From Elioraea tepidiphila DSM 17972 (lineage in GTDB: Bacteria; Pseudomonadota; Alphaproteobacteria; Acetobacterales; Acetobacteraceae), in assembly GCF_000378465.1 (NCBI RefSeq), contig NZ_KB899918.1, forward strand, positions 91,663 through 155,662: a stretch of DNA of 64,000 nucleotides. The letters run 5' to 3'. The translations under genes and the position numbers were made by a program. Below are positions 8,978-18,604 of the stretch, one piece after another (positions within the stretch are counted from its first letter, which is position 1; every line of letters starts with the position of its first letter). The notes under the pieces were generated by a model. That model was not told the DNA's origin. It did not search any database and saw only the letters and a list, made by a program, of their open reading frames with translations.

Positions 8978-9805
8978 TCAGGGCGTGAAGCGGCGCGCGA
9001 CCAGAAAGAGACCGCGCGCATTGGCCGCGTCGATGGTCGCCGCGCGTTCCGGCATCAGCGTGCGCTCGGCCTCGATCGCGATGCCGGCGAGTCCGGCCGC
9101 GGCCGCGCCCTCGACCGTGCGCACGCCGATGGTCGGCAGATCCGCGCGCAGCTCCTGGCCGGGCTTGGCCCGCTTGACCAGGACGCCACCGGGGCCGTCA
9201 CGGCGTAGCCCGGCACAACGCGCGAGCAGCGCATCCGTGCCCTCGATCGCCTCGACGCCGAGCACGAGCCCCTGCTGCACCACCACCGCCTGGCCGACAT
9301 CCGCCTCGCCGAGCAGGCGGCAGACCGCAGCGCCCCGCAGGATGTCGGCCTCGTCCTCGGGTGTCGGCGCGCGCGAGGTCAGCACGCCCTCGGGCGCGGT
9401 GAGCCCCGCCATCACCGCCTGCACGCCATGGACGCGGAACCCCTCCTCCTCGAGCACGCGCACGATGGCGGCGAGCAGACCGTCATCGCCGGCGAAGGCG
9501 GCACGCCCGATCCGCGCGAGCAGCCGTGCGCCCTCCGCATCGGGCATCAGCGTGAGCAGGGATGGTCGGCGCACCGTGCCGACGAGCACGAGATCCGTGA
9601 CGCCATGCGCGCGCAGTTGCGCGAGCCCCTCGCCCACCGCGCCGAGCCTCATGGAGCCATGAGGAAAAGCCGCGACACTCGCGCGGTCGGCATGACCCTC
9701 GAGCGCGAGCACGAACACGGGACGGCCGGTGGCGGCGACGGCGGCCGCGAGCTGCGCGGGCACCTGCCCGCCGCCGGCGATGATGCCGAGCGTGCCGTCG
9801 GTCAC
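8978..9805 (-). CDS. lpxI: UDP-2,3-diacylglucosamine pyrophosphatase LpxI
   Basis: 275 residues, the typical size of LpxI (DUF1009). LpxI hydrolyses UDP-2,3-diacylglucosamine to lipid X in lipid A synthesis and replaces LpxH in most alphaproteobacteria. The N-terminus [16 protein letters not shown] forms a nucleotide-binding-like loop. The C-terminal catalytic domain holds [18 protein letters not shown] and [20 protein letters not shown], both strongly characteristic. It follows lpxA by three bases. The usual next gene, lpxB, is absent here. Confidence 0.94.
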   Translation of the reverse strand: MTDGTLGIIAGGGQVPAQLAAAVAATGRPVFVLALEGHADRASVAAFPHGSMRLGAVGEGLAQLRAHGVTDLVLVGTVRRPSLLTLMPDAEGARLLARIGRAAFAGDDGLLAAIVRVLEEEGFRVHGVQAVMAGLTAPEGVLTSRAPTPEDEADILRGAAVCRLLGEADVGQAVVVQQGLVLGVEAIEGTDALLARCAGLRRDGPGGVLVKRAKPGQELRADLPTIGVRTVEGAAAAGLAGIAIEAERTLMPERAATIDAANARGLFLVARRFTP

Positions 9806-9808
9806 GGA

Positions 9809-10657
9809 TCAGGCGGCGGTCTCGACCGCCCCGTTGGCCTCGGCCTCCTCGCCGAGATCAAGCTCGGCCGGGCCGGCGGCACGGCAGAGCGGACGGCGCC
9901 CGCCCGCGCGCATGAAGCCGATCACCTCCTGCACGAGCGCATCGGTCGGATGCCGGCGCGCGGCCTCGGCGACGCGCAGCGCGAAGGTGCCGTTCTCGTC
10001 ACGGAACAGCAGGCGGAACGCGGCGCGCAGCGCGTTGATCTCGCTGCGCGCGAAGCCGCGGCGCTTCAGCCCGACGAGATTGAGGCCGGTCAGCCGCGCG
10101 CGGTTGCCCATCACCAGCCCGAACGGAATGACGTCGCCCTCGACGCCGCTCATGCCGCCGACGGCGGCGTTGCGGCCGATCCGCACGAACTGATGGATCG
10201 CCGCGCCGCCGCCGATATAGGCGGCATCGCCGACCTTCACGTGGCCGCCGAACATGACGTTGTTGGCGACGATCACGCCGTCGCCGAGTTCGCAGTCATG
10301 CGCCACGTGCGCCACGCACATGATCATGCAGTCGGCGCCGATGCGCGTCAGGCCGCCGCCCACGCTGCCGCGGTGGATGGTCGCGTGCTCGCGCACCAGG
10401 GTGCGCGGCCCGATCTCGACGCGCGTCGGCTCGCCCTTGTACTTCACGTCCTGCGGCGGCAGGCCGATCGTGGCGAAGGGCATCACACGCACGCCGGGCC
10501 CGAGCGTGGTGTGGCCCTCGATCACGACATGCGAGGCGATCTCGGCACCCTCGCCGATCGCCACGTCGGCGCCGATCACCGCATAGGGGCCGACGCGGAC
10601 ACCCTGCGCGAGTCGCGCCCCGGGCGCGACCTGCGCCGTGCTGTGGACGTCGGGCAT
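9809..10657 (-). CDS. lpxA: UDP-N-acetylglucosamine acyltransferase LpxA
   Basis: 282 residues. It transfers a 3-hydroxyacyl chain from ACP to the 3-OH of UDP-GlcNAc, the first step of lipid A synthesis. The N-terminal two thirds are hexapeptide repeats of a left-handed beta helix (IHSTA-type start, then ASHVVIEGHTTLGPGVRVMP). The catalytic histidine is in CVAHVAHDCELGDG, and the C-terminal helical domain begins near FARSEINALRAAFRLLF. It lies four bases from fabZ and three from lpxI, in one transcription unit. Confidence 0.96.
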   Translation of the reverse strand: MPDVHSTAQVAPGARLAQGVRVGPYAVIGADVAIGEGAEIASHVVIEGHTTLGPGVRVMPFATIGLPPQDVKYKGEPTRVEIGPRTLVREHATIHRGSVGGGLTRIGADCMIMCVAHVAHDCELGDGVIVANNVMFGGHVKVGDAAYIGGGAAIHQFVRIGRNAAVGGMSGVEGDVIPFGLVMGNRARLTGLNLVGLKRRGFARSEINALRAAFRLLFRDENGTFALRVAEAARRHPTDALVQEVIGFMRAGGRRPLCRAAGPAELDLGEEAEANGAVETAA

Positions 10658-10661
10658 CGCC

Positions 10662-11156
10662 TCAGCGGTCCAGGATCATCGCCGCGAAGGTGGATTCGGC
10701 CACGACCTGGCCGTCGACCTTCGCCTCGGCCGAGAACTTCCAGACATTGCCGCGGTTGCGGTCCTTCCGCACATGGATGCGCATCTGATCGCCGGGCACG
10801 ACGGGACGGCGGAACTTCGCGTTCTCGACCATCATGAAATAGACGAGCTTGCCGGCGGCATCGTCGCCCAGCGTCTCGACCACCAGCACGGCCGCGGTCT
10901 GCGCCATGCTCTCGATGATCAGCACGCCCGGCATCACCGGATGCGTCGGGAAGTGGCCCTGGAAGTAGTTCTCGTTGATCGAGACGTTCTTGATGCCGAT
11001 CGCGCTTGCGTTCGGCACCACATCGACCACCCGATCGACCAGCAGGAACGGGAAGCGATGCGGAATCGCGTGCATGATGCGCGCGATGTCCAGCGCCTCG
11101 ATCCGCCTCGATTCGGCCTTGGGCTCAGCCGTCACGGCCGCGTCCGTCCCGTCCAT
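10662..11156 (-). CDS. fabZ: 3-hydroxyacyl-[ACP] dehydratase FabZ
   Basis: 164 residues with a hot-dog fold. It dehydrates 3-hydroxyacyl-ACP in fatty acid elongation and competes with LpxA/LpxD for the same substrate. The catalytic His and Glu lie in NYFQGHFPTHPVMPGV and the following LIIESMAQTAA. The N-terminus IMHAIPHRFPFLLVDRV is standard. The chosen ATG (11156) is two bases from the lpxD stop; a longer open frame into lpxD is ignored. The first 18 residues (MDGTDAAVTAEPKAESRR) are extra and probably disordered. Confidence 0.96.
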   Translation of the reverse strand: MDGTDAAVTAEPKAESRRIEALDIARIMHAIPHRFPFLLVDRVVDVVPNASAIGIKNVSINENYFQGHFPTHPVMPGVLIIESMAQTAAVLVVETLGDDAAGKLVYFMMVENAKFRRPVVPGDQMRIHVRKDRNRGNVWKFSAEAKVDGQVVAESTFAAMILDR

Positions 11157-11158
11157 CG

Positions 11159-12193
11159 TCAATCCGCCTTGCGTCGCCCCTCGCGCGCCGCCCGGTAGAG
11201 TGTGGCCACGGCCCGCCAGAACTCGCGCGCCGGGCGGGCTGGACTGCCGAGCACATCGGTGCGCGCGGGCACATCCTCCATCACCCCGGCCTGAGCCCCG
11301 ATCCGGGCCTGCCGGCCGATCCGCAGATGTCCCGTCACGCCAGCCTGCGCGGCAACCACCACGAAATCGTCCAGGGTTGTCGATCCGGAAATGCCCGACT
11401 GGGCGACGACCACACAACACCGACCGAGGCGGACGTTGTGCCCGATCTGCACCAGGTTGTCCATCCGCGTGCCGGAACCAACCACGGTGTCGGCGGACGA
11501 GCCGCGGTCGATCGTGGTGTTCGCGCCGATCTCGACGTCGTCGCCGAGCAGCACCCGGCCGAGCTGCGGAACGGTGACGAAGCCGTCGGGGCCCTCGGCG
11601 AATCCGAACCCCTCCTGCCCGACCTTGGCGCCCGGATGCAGCACCACCCGGTCGCCGGCGATGCAGTGGCTGATCACCACGCCCGCGCCGATCCGGCAGG
11701 CGCTCCCCAGCACCACCCCTTCGCCGACCACGGCGAGCGGGCCGATCACCGTGCCCGCACCGATCGCCGCGCGACCGCCGATGACCGCACCCGGACCGAC
11801 CGCGATCCCCCGTCCCAGCACGGCATCGGGGGCGACGGTCGCCGATGGATGGATCCCCGGCACCACCGCCGGCGGCGGATGGAACAGCGCGGCGACGCGC
11901 GCCCAGGCGAGATAGGGCTTCTTCGTCAGCAGCAGCGCCATGCCGGCGGGCGCCTGACCGGCGTTGCTCGGGTCGAGGATGCAGGCCCCCGCGCGCGAGA
12001 CCGCCAGGGCCGGCAGATAGCGGCGGTTGTCGAGGAAGGCGATCCGATCCGGTCCGGCGGCCTGCAACGGGGCGACCCCCGTGATCGGCCGCGCCGGGTC
12101 GGCCGCGCCGGCGAGCGTCGCCCCGGCCGCCTCGGCGAGGCGGGCGAGCGGGTATGGGCCGGCGCCCGGAAAGAACCGGGGATCGCCGATCAC
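11159..12193 (-). CDS. lpxD: UDP-3-O-acylglucosamine N-acyltransferase LpxD
   Basis: About 344 residues. It adds the second (N-linked) 3-hydroxyacyl chain in lipid A synthesis. An N-terminal uridine-binding domain ([17 protein letters not shown] to [17 protein letters not shown]) precedes a long run of hexapeptide repeats starting [15 protein letters not shown]. The catalytic histidine is in [12 protein letters not shown]. No ATG fits: the start is taken as the GTG at 12193, seven bases after the ompH stop, giving a family-like N-terminus; the longer open frame lies within ompH. Confidence 0.93.
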   Translation of the reverse strand: MIGDPRFFPGAGPYPLARLAEAAGATLAGAADPARPITGVAPLQAAGPDRIAFLDNRRYLPALAVSRAGACILDPSNAGQAPAGMALLLTKKPYLAWARVAALFHPPPAVVPGIHPSATVAPDAVLGRGIAVGPGAVIGGRAAIGAGTVIGPLAVVGEGVVLGSACRIGAGVVISHCIAGDRVVLHPGAKVGQEGFGFAEGPDGFVTVPQLGRVLLGDDVEIGANTTIDRGSSADTVVGSGTRMDNLVQIGHNVRLGRCCVVVAQSGISGSTTLDDFVVVAAQAGVTGHLRIGRQARIGAQAGVMEDVPARTDVLGSPARPAREFWRAVATLYRAAREGRRKAD

Positions 12194-12200
12194 GACAGGC

Positions 12201-12986
12201 TCAGTTGCGGCGCGCGGGCGGGACGGCTGCCGGCGCCTCGGCCGGATCCGGGTCGAGCGGCACGGAGGTGAGCGCCCGGTTGAGCTGGTTCGCCACCGCC
12301 TCGCTGATGTCATGGTCCTCGACCGCGAGCACGATCGCCTGGCGCTGCACCACCATGGTCAGACCGCGCGCCTCGGCGACCTGGCGGATCACGTAGAGCA
12401 TCACCCGCTCGACCTCGGCGAGCGCCTTCTGGCCCGCCGCCTGGATCGCCGCGTTGCGCTCGCGCAGGATGCGCTGTCCGTTGGTGATCTGCTCCTGGAG
12501 CTCCCGCTCCTTCTCGCGCAGTTGCTCCGGCGTGAGCCGGGCGCGCTCGGCGGCGAGCGCCTGCTGGGCATCGCGCCAGCGCTGCTGCTCGCGCGCGGAA
12601 TCCTCCTGGAGGCGGGCGAGCCGGCGCTGCAGCGTCTGGCGCACCTCGCGCACCGCCACCGACGCCTCGAACACCTCCTGCGCCCCGATCACGCCGATCA
12701 CCGCCGGGGGCGGTGGCGGGGAACGGTCGAGCGGCGGCAGCTGCGGCGCTCCCGCCTCGGTCGGGCCGGGCACCTGGCCGGCCGAGGCGGCCGGGCGCTG
12801 GGCCGGACGCTGCTGCGGCTGCGCCGCAGGCGGGCGCTGCGCCGGCGGACGCTGCTGTTGCTGCGGCTGCTGGCCCGGCACGAACCACTGCTGCTGCTGT
12901 TGCTGCTGCGCCTGCGCCGGCGCGCCGGGCGCCCAGGCCGTCGCGGCGAGCGCCAGCGAGGCGAAGGCTGTGCGGATGAACGACAT
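12201..12986 (-). CDS. OmpH/Skp-family periplasmic chaperone with Q/P-rich insert
   Basis: 261 residues, longer than usual Skp (about 160-200). Skp holds unfolded outer-membrane proteins for BamA. Residues 1-26 are a signal peptide ([19 protein letters not shown]). Residues about 27-95 are a low-complexity stretch of Q, P, R and A. The OmpH domain follows from [14 protein letters not shown], with long coiled-coil arms ([19 protein letters not shown] to [18 protein letters not shown]). The stop of bamA is three bases upstream of its start. The gene order bamA-ompH-lpxD is classical. The Q/P insert is the odd part. Confidence 0.9.
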   Translation of the reverse strand: MSFIRTAFASLALAATAWAPGAPAQAQQQQQQQWFVPGQQPQQQQRPPAQRPPAAQPQQRPAQRPAASAGQVPGPTEAGAPQLPPLDRSPPPPPAVIGVIGAQEVFEASVAVREVRQTLQRRLARLQEDSAREQQRWRDAQQALAAERARLTPEQLREKERELQEQITNGQRILRERNAAIQAAGQKALAEVERVMLYVIRQVAEARGLTMVVQRQAIVLAVEDHDISEAVANQLNRALTSVPLDPDPAEAPAAVPPARRN

Positions 12987-12988
12987 GA

Positions 12989-15310
12989 TCAGAACCTCGT
13001 ACCGAAGCCGAACCGGATCAGCTCGGTCTTGTCATAGCTCTTCTTCACCACGGCCCAACCGAGGTCAACGTTCACAAGGCCGAAAGGCGAACGCCACGCC
13101 ACGCCCACACCCACACCCACCCGGGGGCTGGTGTCGTTGGCGACATTCGGTCCGGAGAATCCGGGCCGGCTCAGCCCGCCGACATCGACGAAGGTGCGAC
13201 CCTGCACACCGAGATCCTCCGACAGGAACGGCATCGGGAAGCGCAGCTCCGTCCCCGCGGTCCAGATCAGGCGCCCGCCGAGCGAGTCGTCGGTGGCAAG
13301 GTCGCGCGGACCGGCGCCGCCGAGCTCGAAGCCACGGAGGTTCTCGCCGCCGAGGAAGAAGTTGTCGATGATCCGTTCGCGCTTGCCGTACTGCACGAGA
13401 TAGCCGGCGCCGGCGCTGAACACGAGCGTATAGGTGCCCTGGAGATCCAGCAGCCGGGCGATCGGCAGGTAGTAGCTGGCATCGACCCGCGGGCGGAAGA
13501 AGCCGACGTCGCCGCCCAGGCCCGAGACGTCCGTGCCGATGCGCACAACGTAGCCGTCGGTCGGGTCGAGCCGGCTGTTGCGCCGGTCGTAGGTCAGCAC
13601 CTGACTGACCTGCGACAGCGTGGTCGTGCCTGCCTGGTCGCGGATGAACCGCGACGCGTCCGCCTGGATGTTCTCGATCTTGCGCTGCACCAGGGTGTAG
13701 CTCCAGGACTGGCGCAGATACTCGTTGAACTCGTAGCCGAGCCGGAGCGCGAAGCCGACGCGCTTGTCGTCGAAGCTCGAGACCAGCCGGTTGTTGCGGA
13801 TGATGTAGAAGACGTCGACGCCGGCGACGAGATTGCGGTCGAGGAAGTAGGGATCGGTCAGCGAGACGTCGAGCTGGCTGCGCCGCTGTGCCACCGTGAC
13901 CTGGAACTGCCCGTCGAGGCCGGTGCCCACCAGGTTGCGCTCACGCAGGCCGAACGTGCCGAGCGCTCCCGCATCGGTCGAATAGCCGCCGCCGATGGTG
14001 AGCTCGCCGGTCGCTTTCTCCTCGACTTCGACCTGCACCACCGCGCGGTCCGGCGCGCTGCCGGGCGCATTGGTGACCTCGACCTTGCCGAAGTAGTTCA
14101 GGTCGACGATCCGCTGGCGCGAGCGCGCGATCCGCGCGGCGTTGAAAGCGTCACCCTCGGCGAGGCGGAACTCGCGGCGAATCACCTGGTCCTTGGTACG
14201 GAGATTGCCGACGATGTCGATCCGCTCGACGAAGACGCGCGGGCCTTCGACGATCTCGAAGACGATGTCGATGGTGCGCGTCTCGGCGTTGCGGGTCAGG
14301 CGCGGGCGCACCTCGGCGAAGCCGTAGCCGGCATCCTGCGCCGCGCGCGACAGCGCCTCGATGCTCTCCTCGACGCGGTCGGCGCCGTACCACGCACCCT
14401 CCTGCACCGCGACAGCGCCGCGCAGCGTGTCGGCATCCAGGTTGCGGATCTGCGAGACGACATCGACCTTCCCGACGCGGTAGCGTTCCCCCTCGTCCAC
14501 CGTGAAGGTGACGAAGAAGCTGGTGCGGTCGGGGGCGAGTTCCGCGACCGCCGAGACCACCCGGAAATCGGCGTATCCGTTCTTCAGGTAGAACCGGCGC
14601 AGGAGCTCGCGGTCGAACGACAGCCGCTCCGGGTCGTACTGGTCGGAGGTCGAGAGGAAACGCCACCACGCGGTCTCGCGCGAGGCCACCACCTCTTGCA
14701 GCGTGCTGGTCGAGAAGGCCTGGTTGCCGACGAAGTTGATGCGCCGGATCAGCGTGCTCTCGCCCTCGGCGATCTCGAACACGAGATCGACGCGGTTCTG
14801 GTCGAGCTCGATGATCTTGGGCTCGATCTGGGCCCCGAACCGGCCGCGCCGGGCGTAGATGTCGAGCAGCCGCTGGCGGTCGGCCTGCGCGGCGGCACGG
14901 GTGAACACCGCGCGCGGCCGCAGTTGCAGCTCCGCGCGCAGCACCGCGTCGCCGAGCGCGCGGTTGCCCTCGAAGACGATACGGTTGACGATCGGGTTCT
15001 CCACCACCGTCACCACCAGCGTGTCCCCCTCGCGGCGCAGCGAGACGTCGCGGAAGAGGCCGGTCGCGAACAGGGTGCGCAGCGTGCGGTCAAGCCGGTC
15101 CGCCTCGAACGGGTCGCCGGGCTGGGCCAGCATGTAGCTGCGGATCGTCGACTCCTCGATCCGCTGCGCGCCCTCGATCCGGACGGCGCGAATCACCCCG
15201 GCCCCGGCAGCCGAGGCTGCGGGCCCGGCCTGGCGCGGCTGCGCCTCCAGCGTGGCGACGGTCGGCAGGGCAAGCACGCCCGCAAGCAGGATCAGTCTCA
15301 GAGGCGGCAC
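12989..15310 (-). CDS. bamA: Outer membrane protein assembly factor BamA
   Basis: About 773 residues. BamA inserts beta-barrel proteins into the outer membrane. Five POTRA repeats fill roughly residues 35-410, from VIRAVRIEGAQRIEESTI onward, and a 16-strand barrel follows. The C-terminus RFGFGTRF ends in the phenylalanine of the beta-signal. The start is uncertain: there is no ATG. The GTG at 15310 gives a clean signal peptide (LRLILLAGVLALPTVATLEAQ region); a TTG at 15322 or a TTG at 15382 overlapping rseP by eight bases are alternatives. It lies directly behind rseP. Confidence 0.94.
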   Translation of the reverse strand: MPPLRLILLAGVLALPTVATLEAQPRQAGPAASAAGAGVIRAVRIEGAQRIEESTIRSYMLAQPGDPFEADRLDRTLRTLFATGLFRDVSLRREGDTLVVTVVENPIVNRIVFEGNRALGDAVLRAELQLRPRAVFTRAAAQADRQRLLDIYARRGRFGAQIEPKIIELDQNRVDLVFEIAEGESTLIRRINFVGNQAFSTSTLQEVVASRETAWWRFLSTSDQYDPERLSFDRELLRRFYLKNGYADFRVVSAVAELAPDRTSFFVTFTVDEGERYRVGKVDVVSQIRNLDADTLRGAVAVQEGAWYGADRVEESIEALSRAAQDAGYGFAEVRPRLTRNAETRTIDIVFEIVEGPRVFVERIDIVGNLRTKDQVIRREFRLAEGDAFNAARIARSRQRIVDLNYFGKVEVTNAPGSAPDRAVVQVEVEEKATGELTIGGGYSTDAGALGTFGLRERNLVGTGLDGQFQVTVAQRRSQLDVSLTDPYFLDRNLVAGVDVFYIIRNNRLVSSFDDKRVGFALRLGYEFNEYLRQSWSYTLVQRKIENIQADASRFIRDQAGTTTLSQVSQVLTYDRRNSRLDPTDGYVVRIGTDVSGLGGDVGFFRPRVDASYYLPIARLLDLQGTYTLVFSAGAGYLVQYGKRERIIDNFFLGGENLRGFELGGAGPRDLATDDSLGGRLIWTAGTELRFPMPFLSEDLGVQGRTFVDVGGLSRPGFSGPNVANDTSPRVGVGVGVAWRSPFGLVNVDLGWAVVKKSYDKTELIRFGFGTRF

Positions 15311-15374
15311 TGGCGGTCCCAAAACGCGCGGCGTGTGACGGGAGGCGCGACCATATCCGCGGCGGCCCAGCCTG

Positions 15375-16526
15375 TCACCCAAGGAGGCGCGAGAACCAAT
15401 CGACCACCCTCAGATGCGTGAGGTCGTTCCAGGTCGCGAGGACAAAGATCGCGAGCAGGATCGCGAGCCCCCCGCGGAAGGCGTATTCCTGGGCGCGCGG
15501 TGGCAGCGGCCGGCCGCGCACCGCCTCATAGGCGTACATCACCAGATGCCCGCCATCGAGAATCGGAATCGGGAACAGGTTGATCAACGCGAGGTTGACC
15601 GACAGCAGCGCCATCAGTCCGATCAGCGGAATGAGCCCGCCCTCGGCGACCTGGCCCGAAAGCTGCGCGATCCGGATCGGCCCGCCGATCTCGTCCGTGC
15701 CGCGCGTGCCGGCGATCATCTGCCAGAGCGCGACCAGAGTCTGTTCGGTCAGGCGCACGGTCTCCAGCGCGCCGGCCGCCAGGGCGGCGAACGGATCGAG
15801 CCGGCGATACTCGGGCACGCCGCCGGCCACGCCCAGCATGCCGATGCGCTGGACATTCCCGAATCTGTCGGAAATCTCGCGCAGGTCGGGTGTCGCCGGC
15901 AGCGTGACCGCCGCGCCGTCGCGCTGCACGGTCAGGGTCATGGGCTGGCCGGGCCGCAGCCGCACCGTCGACTGCACGTCCTCGAAGCGCGGCGTGGCCC
16001 GCCCGTCGATCGCGACGATCCGGTCGCCGGGCTGAAGCCCCGCGCGCTCGGCCGCGCTCTCGGCCTGCACGCCCGTGATCACCGGCGCGGTGTCCGGCCG
16101 GCCGGCCGTCATGAACATCCCGGCGAGCAGCACGGCGGCGAGCAGGAAGTTGGCGATTGGTCCGGCCGCGACGACCCAGGCGCGCGCGCCGACGCTCTTC
16201 TCGCCGAATGTCTGGCCCTCGCGCCAGACCGGCGGCGGCTCGCCCTTCGCCTTCGCTTCGGCCACCACCTGCGCCCGGTCGTCCGGGCCCTCGTGGCCAT
16301 GCAGCTTCACGTAGCCGCCGAGCGGGATCCAGCCGACCTTCCAGCGCGTACCGGTGCGCCCGGTCCAGCCCAGGATCTCGCGCCCGAATCCGATCGAGAA
16401 CACATCCACATGCACGCCCACCGAGCGCGCGGCGAGGTAGTGGCCGAGCTCGTGGAAGAAGATCAGCACGCCGAGGACGAGCAGGAACGGCAGGATCGTG
16501 CCGAGAGTGCCGCCGAGGAACTCCAT
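15375..16526 (-). CDS. rseP: RIP metalloprotease RseP (site-2 protease)
   Basis: 383 residues. An inner-membrane zinc metalloprotease that cleaves anti-sigma factors and signal-peptide remnants within the membrane. The zinc motif HELGH is in the first membrane segment (FFHELGHYLAARSVG), a single PDZ domain lies around residues 150-240 (PVITGVQAESAAERAGLQPG), and the second active-site motif NLFPIPILDGGHL is near residue 320. One PDZ rather than two is seen here. It stands 21 bases after dxr and just before bamA, the usual alphaproteobacterial arrangement. Confidence 0.95.
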   Translation of the reverse strand: MEFLGGTLGTILPFLLVLGVLIFFHELGHYLAARSVGVHVDVFSIGFGREILGWTGRTGTRWKVGWIPLGGYVKLHGHEGPDDRAQVVAEAKAKGEPPPVWREGQTFGEKSVGARAWVVAAGPIANFLLAAVLLAGMFMTAGRPDTAPVITGVQAESAAERAGLQPGDRIVAIDGRATPRFEDVQSTVRLRPGQPMTLTVQRDGAAVTLPATPDLREISDRFGNVQRIGMLGVAGGVPEYRRLDPFAALAAGALETVRLTEQTLVALWQMIAGTRGTDEIGGPIRIAQLSGQVAEGGLIPLIGLMALLSVNLALINLFPIPILDGGHLVMYAYEAVRGRPLPPRAQEYAFRGGLAILLAIFVLATWNDLTHLRVVDWFSRLLG

Positions 16527-16547
16527 GGGGCCCAGGTACTCCGTGAT

Positions 16548-17723
16548 TCAGGCGAAGGCGGGGCCGGTCGCGAGGTCGAGCGCGGTGCGCCGCGCCGTCG
16601 CGTCCGCCTCCAGCACGGCTTCAAGGTCGGGCGCGGCGGGCGTGCCGAGCCGGTCGAGGGCAGCCGCGACCAAAGCGGCGATGCCGAGGAAACCGATCCG
16701 CCCCTCCAGGAACAGCCGCACCGCCACCTCGTTCGCCGCGTTCAGGATCGTCGGAGCCGCGCCACCGGCGGCGAGCGCCTCGCGCGCCAGGGTGAGCGCA
16801 GGAAATCGTTTATGGTCCGGTAATTCAAACGTGATCGTGCGCAACGTCGCGAGATCGAGCCGGCGCGTCGCGGTGGTCATCCGGCGCGGCCAGGCGAGGG
16901 TATGGGCGATCGGGACGCGCATGTCGGGCGGCCCCATCTGTGCCAGCATCGAGCCGTCGACGTACTGCACGATCCCGTGGATCGCGGCCTCGGGATGCAC
17001 CAGCACCTCGATCCGTTCGGCCGGAACCGGGAACAGGCAGGCGGCCTCGATCACCTCGAGGCCCTTGTTCATCATGGTCGCGCTGTCGATCGTGACCTTG
17101 GCGCCCATGCGCCAGACCGGGTGGTTGAGCGCGTCCTCGGGCCGGATCGCGCGCATCCGTTCGGCCGGCCAGTTCCGGAAGGGCCCGCCGGAGGCGGTGA
17201 GCACGATCCGTTCGACGCTCTCGGGGGCCGTGCCGTCGAGCGCCTGGAAGATCGCGTTGTGCTCGGAATCCGCGGGCAGCAGCGTCGTCCCGGCCGCCGC
17301 GGCGACCGCGCGCAGCATCGGGCCGGCACAGACGAGGCACTCCTTGTTGGCGATCGAGACGATCCCGCCCCCGCCGGCCGCGGCCATGGTGGCGGGAAGC
17401 CCGGCCGCGCCGACGATCGCCGCCATCGTCCAATCGACCGGGATCGAGGCGGCCGCCACCACCGCCGCGGGACCGGCTTCCACCGCGATGCCGCTGCCTT
17501 CGAGCGCCTCGCGGAGCGCCGGGAGCGCCGCGACATCGGCGACGACGGCGAGCCGCGCGCGCACCCGGCGGGCGGCCGCCGCCAGCGCCGTCGCATTCCC
17601 GTTCGCCACCAGCGCGACCACCTCGAAGTGGCCCGGCGGCGCCTCGGCGATCAGATCGAGCGTGGCGCGCCCGACCGAGCCGGTGGCGCCCAGCACCGTG
17701 ACGCGGCGAGGGGCACCGTTCAC
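16548..17723 (-). CDS. dxr: 1-deoxy-D-xylulose-5-phosphate reductoisomerase
   Basis: 391 residues. It converts DXP to MEP, the committed step of the non-mevalonate isoprenoid route. The NADPH-binding loop is VTVLGATGSVGRATLDLI at the N-terminus. Metal and substrate motifs are LLPADSEHNAIFQ and VLTASGGPFRNWPAERM, then KVTIDSATMMNKGLEVIEA. The start is a GTG at 17723 whose bases overlap the cdsA stop (GTGA), so the two are translationally coupled. A much longer open frame through cdsA is discarded. Confidence 0.96.
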   Translation of the reverse strand: MNGAPRRVTVLGATGSVGRATLDLIAEAPPGHFEVVALVANGNATALAAAARRVRARLAVVADVAALPALREALEGSGIAVEAGPAAVVAAASIPVDWTMAAIVGAAGLPATMAAAGGGGIVSIANKECLVCAGPMLRAVAAAAGTTLLPADSEHNAIFQALDGTAPESVERIVLTASGGPFRNWPAERMRAIRPEDALNHPVWRMGAKVTIDSATMMNKGLEVIEAACLFPVPAERIEVLVHPEAAIHGIVQYVDGSMLAQMGPPDMRVPIAHTLAWPRRMTTATRRLDLATLRTITFELPDHKRFPALTLAREALAAGGAAPTILNAANEVAVRLFLEGRIGFLGIAALVAAALDRLGTPAAPDLEAVLEADATARRTALDLATGPAFA

Positions 17724-18604
17724 CCCCACAGCACCGCCCCCTGCCCCAGCGCCAAAGACAGGGCCGCGGCGACCGGCACCGCCGCGATCAGCCCGTCCGC
17801 ACGGTCGAGCAGCCCGCCATGACCCGGGATCAGTCGCGAGGCATCCTTCACCGCGAAGCGTCGCTTGATGAAGCTTTCCAGGAGGTCGCCGCATTGCGCG
17901 GTCAGCCCGATCGCCGCGGCCACCAGCGCCACGACGGCGGGCTCCGCTCCCGGCGTCAGGGCAGCCGCCACGCTGAGCCCGGCCGCGATCGCCGCGGCAA
18001 GCCCGCCGGCACCGCCCGCCCAGGTCTTGTTCGGGCTGATCGCGGGCGCGAGGCGTGGGCCGCCGATCATCCGTCCCGCCAGATAGGCGCCGATATCCGA
18101 CGCCCAGACCACCAGCACCACGAACAGCACATTGGCCCGGCCCGCATCCCCGGCGTCGCGGAGCCAGATCAGCCCCACGCCCGCAAGCCCGATATATATC
18201 ACGCCGGCCGCGAGCCAGCCGGCCGGACGTCGCTCGCCCGGCAGGAGCGCGGGCTGGCGTGCGACCGCCCAGGCCAGGGCAGTGCCGGCGCCCAGCAGCG
18301 CGAGCGCCGCAAGCCAGGCGCCCGCGACGGAAGCGAGCCCGGCCGCCAGCAACGCGAGCGGCACCACGAGCCCGGGGAAGGCGCGCAGCCGCGCGCCGCA
18401 GAGATGCACCCATTCCCAGGCCAGCACGGCCGTGCCGAGGGCGACCAGAAGCATGAACCACTCGGCGCCGAACCAGATCGCGGTGAGTGCGATCGGCCCG
18501 AGCACCGCGGCGGACAGGGCACGCTTGCCGAGATCGCTCCAGCGTCCGGCCGCCTCTGCCGTCATGCGGAACGGTCGGTCGGGCTCAGCCCGGGCGGGCG
18601 CCAT
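17720..18604 (-). CDS. cdsA: Phosphatidate cytidylyltransferase CdsA
   Basis: About 294 residues. It makes CDP-diacylglycerol from phosphatidic acid and CTP in the inner membrane. Eight or so membrane segments are visible, and the CDP-alcohol signature is at the C-terminus (KDASRLIPGHGGLLDRADG). The start at 18604 (MAPARAEPDRPF) has GGGAG at good spacing and overlaps uppS by 20 bases; the alternative ATG at 18565 (MTAEAAGRWSD) gives a more usual 281 residues but lacks a clear binding site. It sits in the uppS-cdsA-dxr-rseP string. Confidence 0.94.
   Translation of the reverse strand: MAPARAEPDRPFRMTAEAAGRWSDLGKRALSAAVLGPIALTAIWFGAEWFMLLVALGTAVLAWEWVHLCGARLRAFPGLVVPLALLAAGLASVAGAWLAALALLGAGTALAWAVARQPALLPGERRPAGWLAAGVIYIGLAGVGLIWLRDAGDAGRANVLFVVLVVWASDIGAYLAGRMIGGPRLAPAISPNKTWAGGAGGLAAAIAAGLSVAAALTPGAEPAVVALVAAAIGLTAQCGDLLESFIKRRFAVKDASRLIPGHGGLLDRADGLIAAVPVAAALSLALGQGAVLWG

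Noticed and set aside
12847..12912. CAG/CTG-type short repeat array in ompH as a CRISPR or tandem repeat
   Set aside because: It is codon repetition for glutamine within an intact reading frame, with no spacers.
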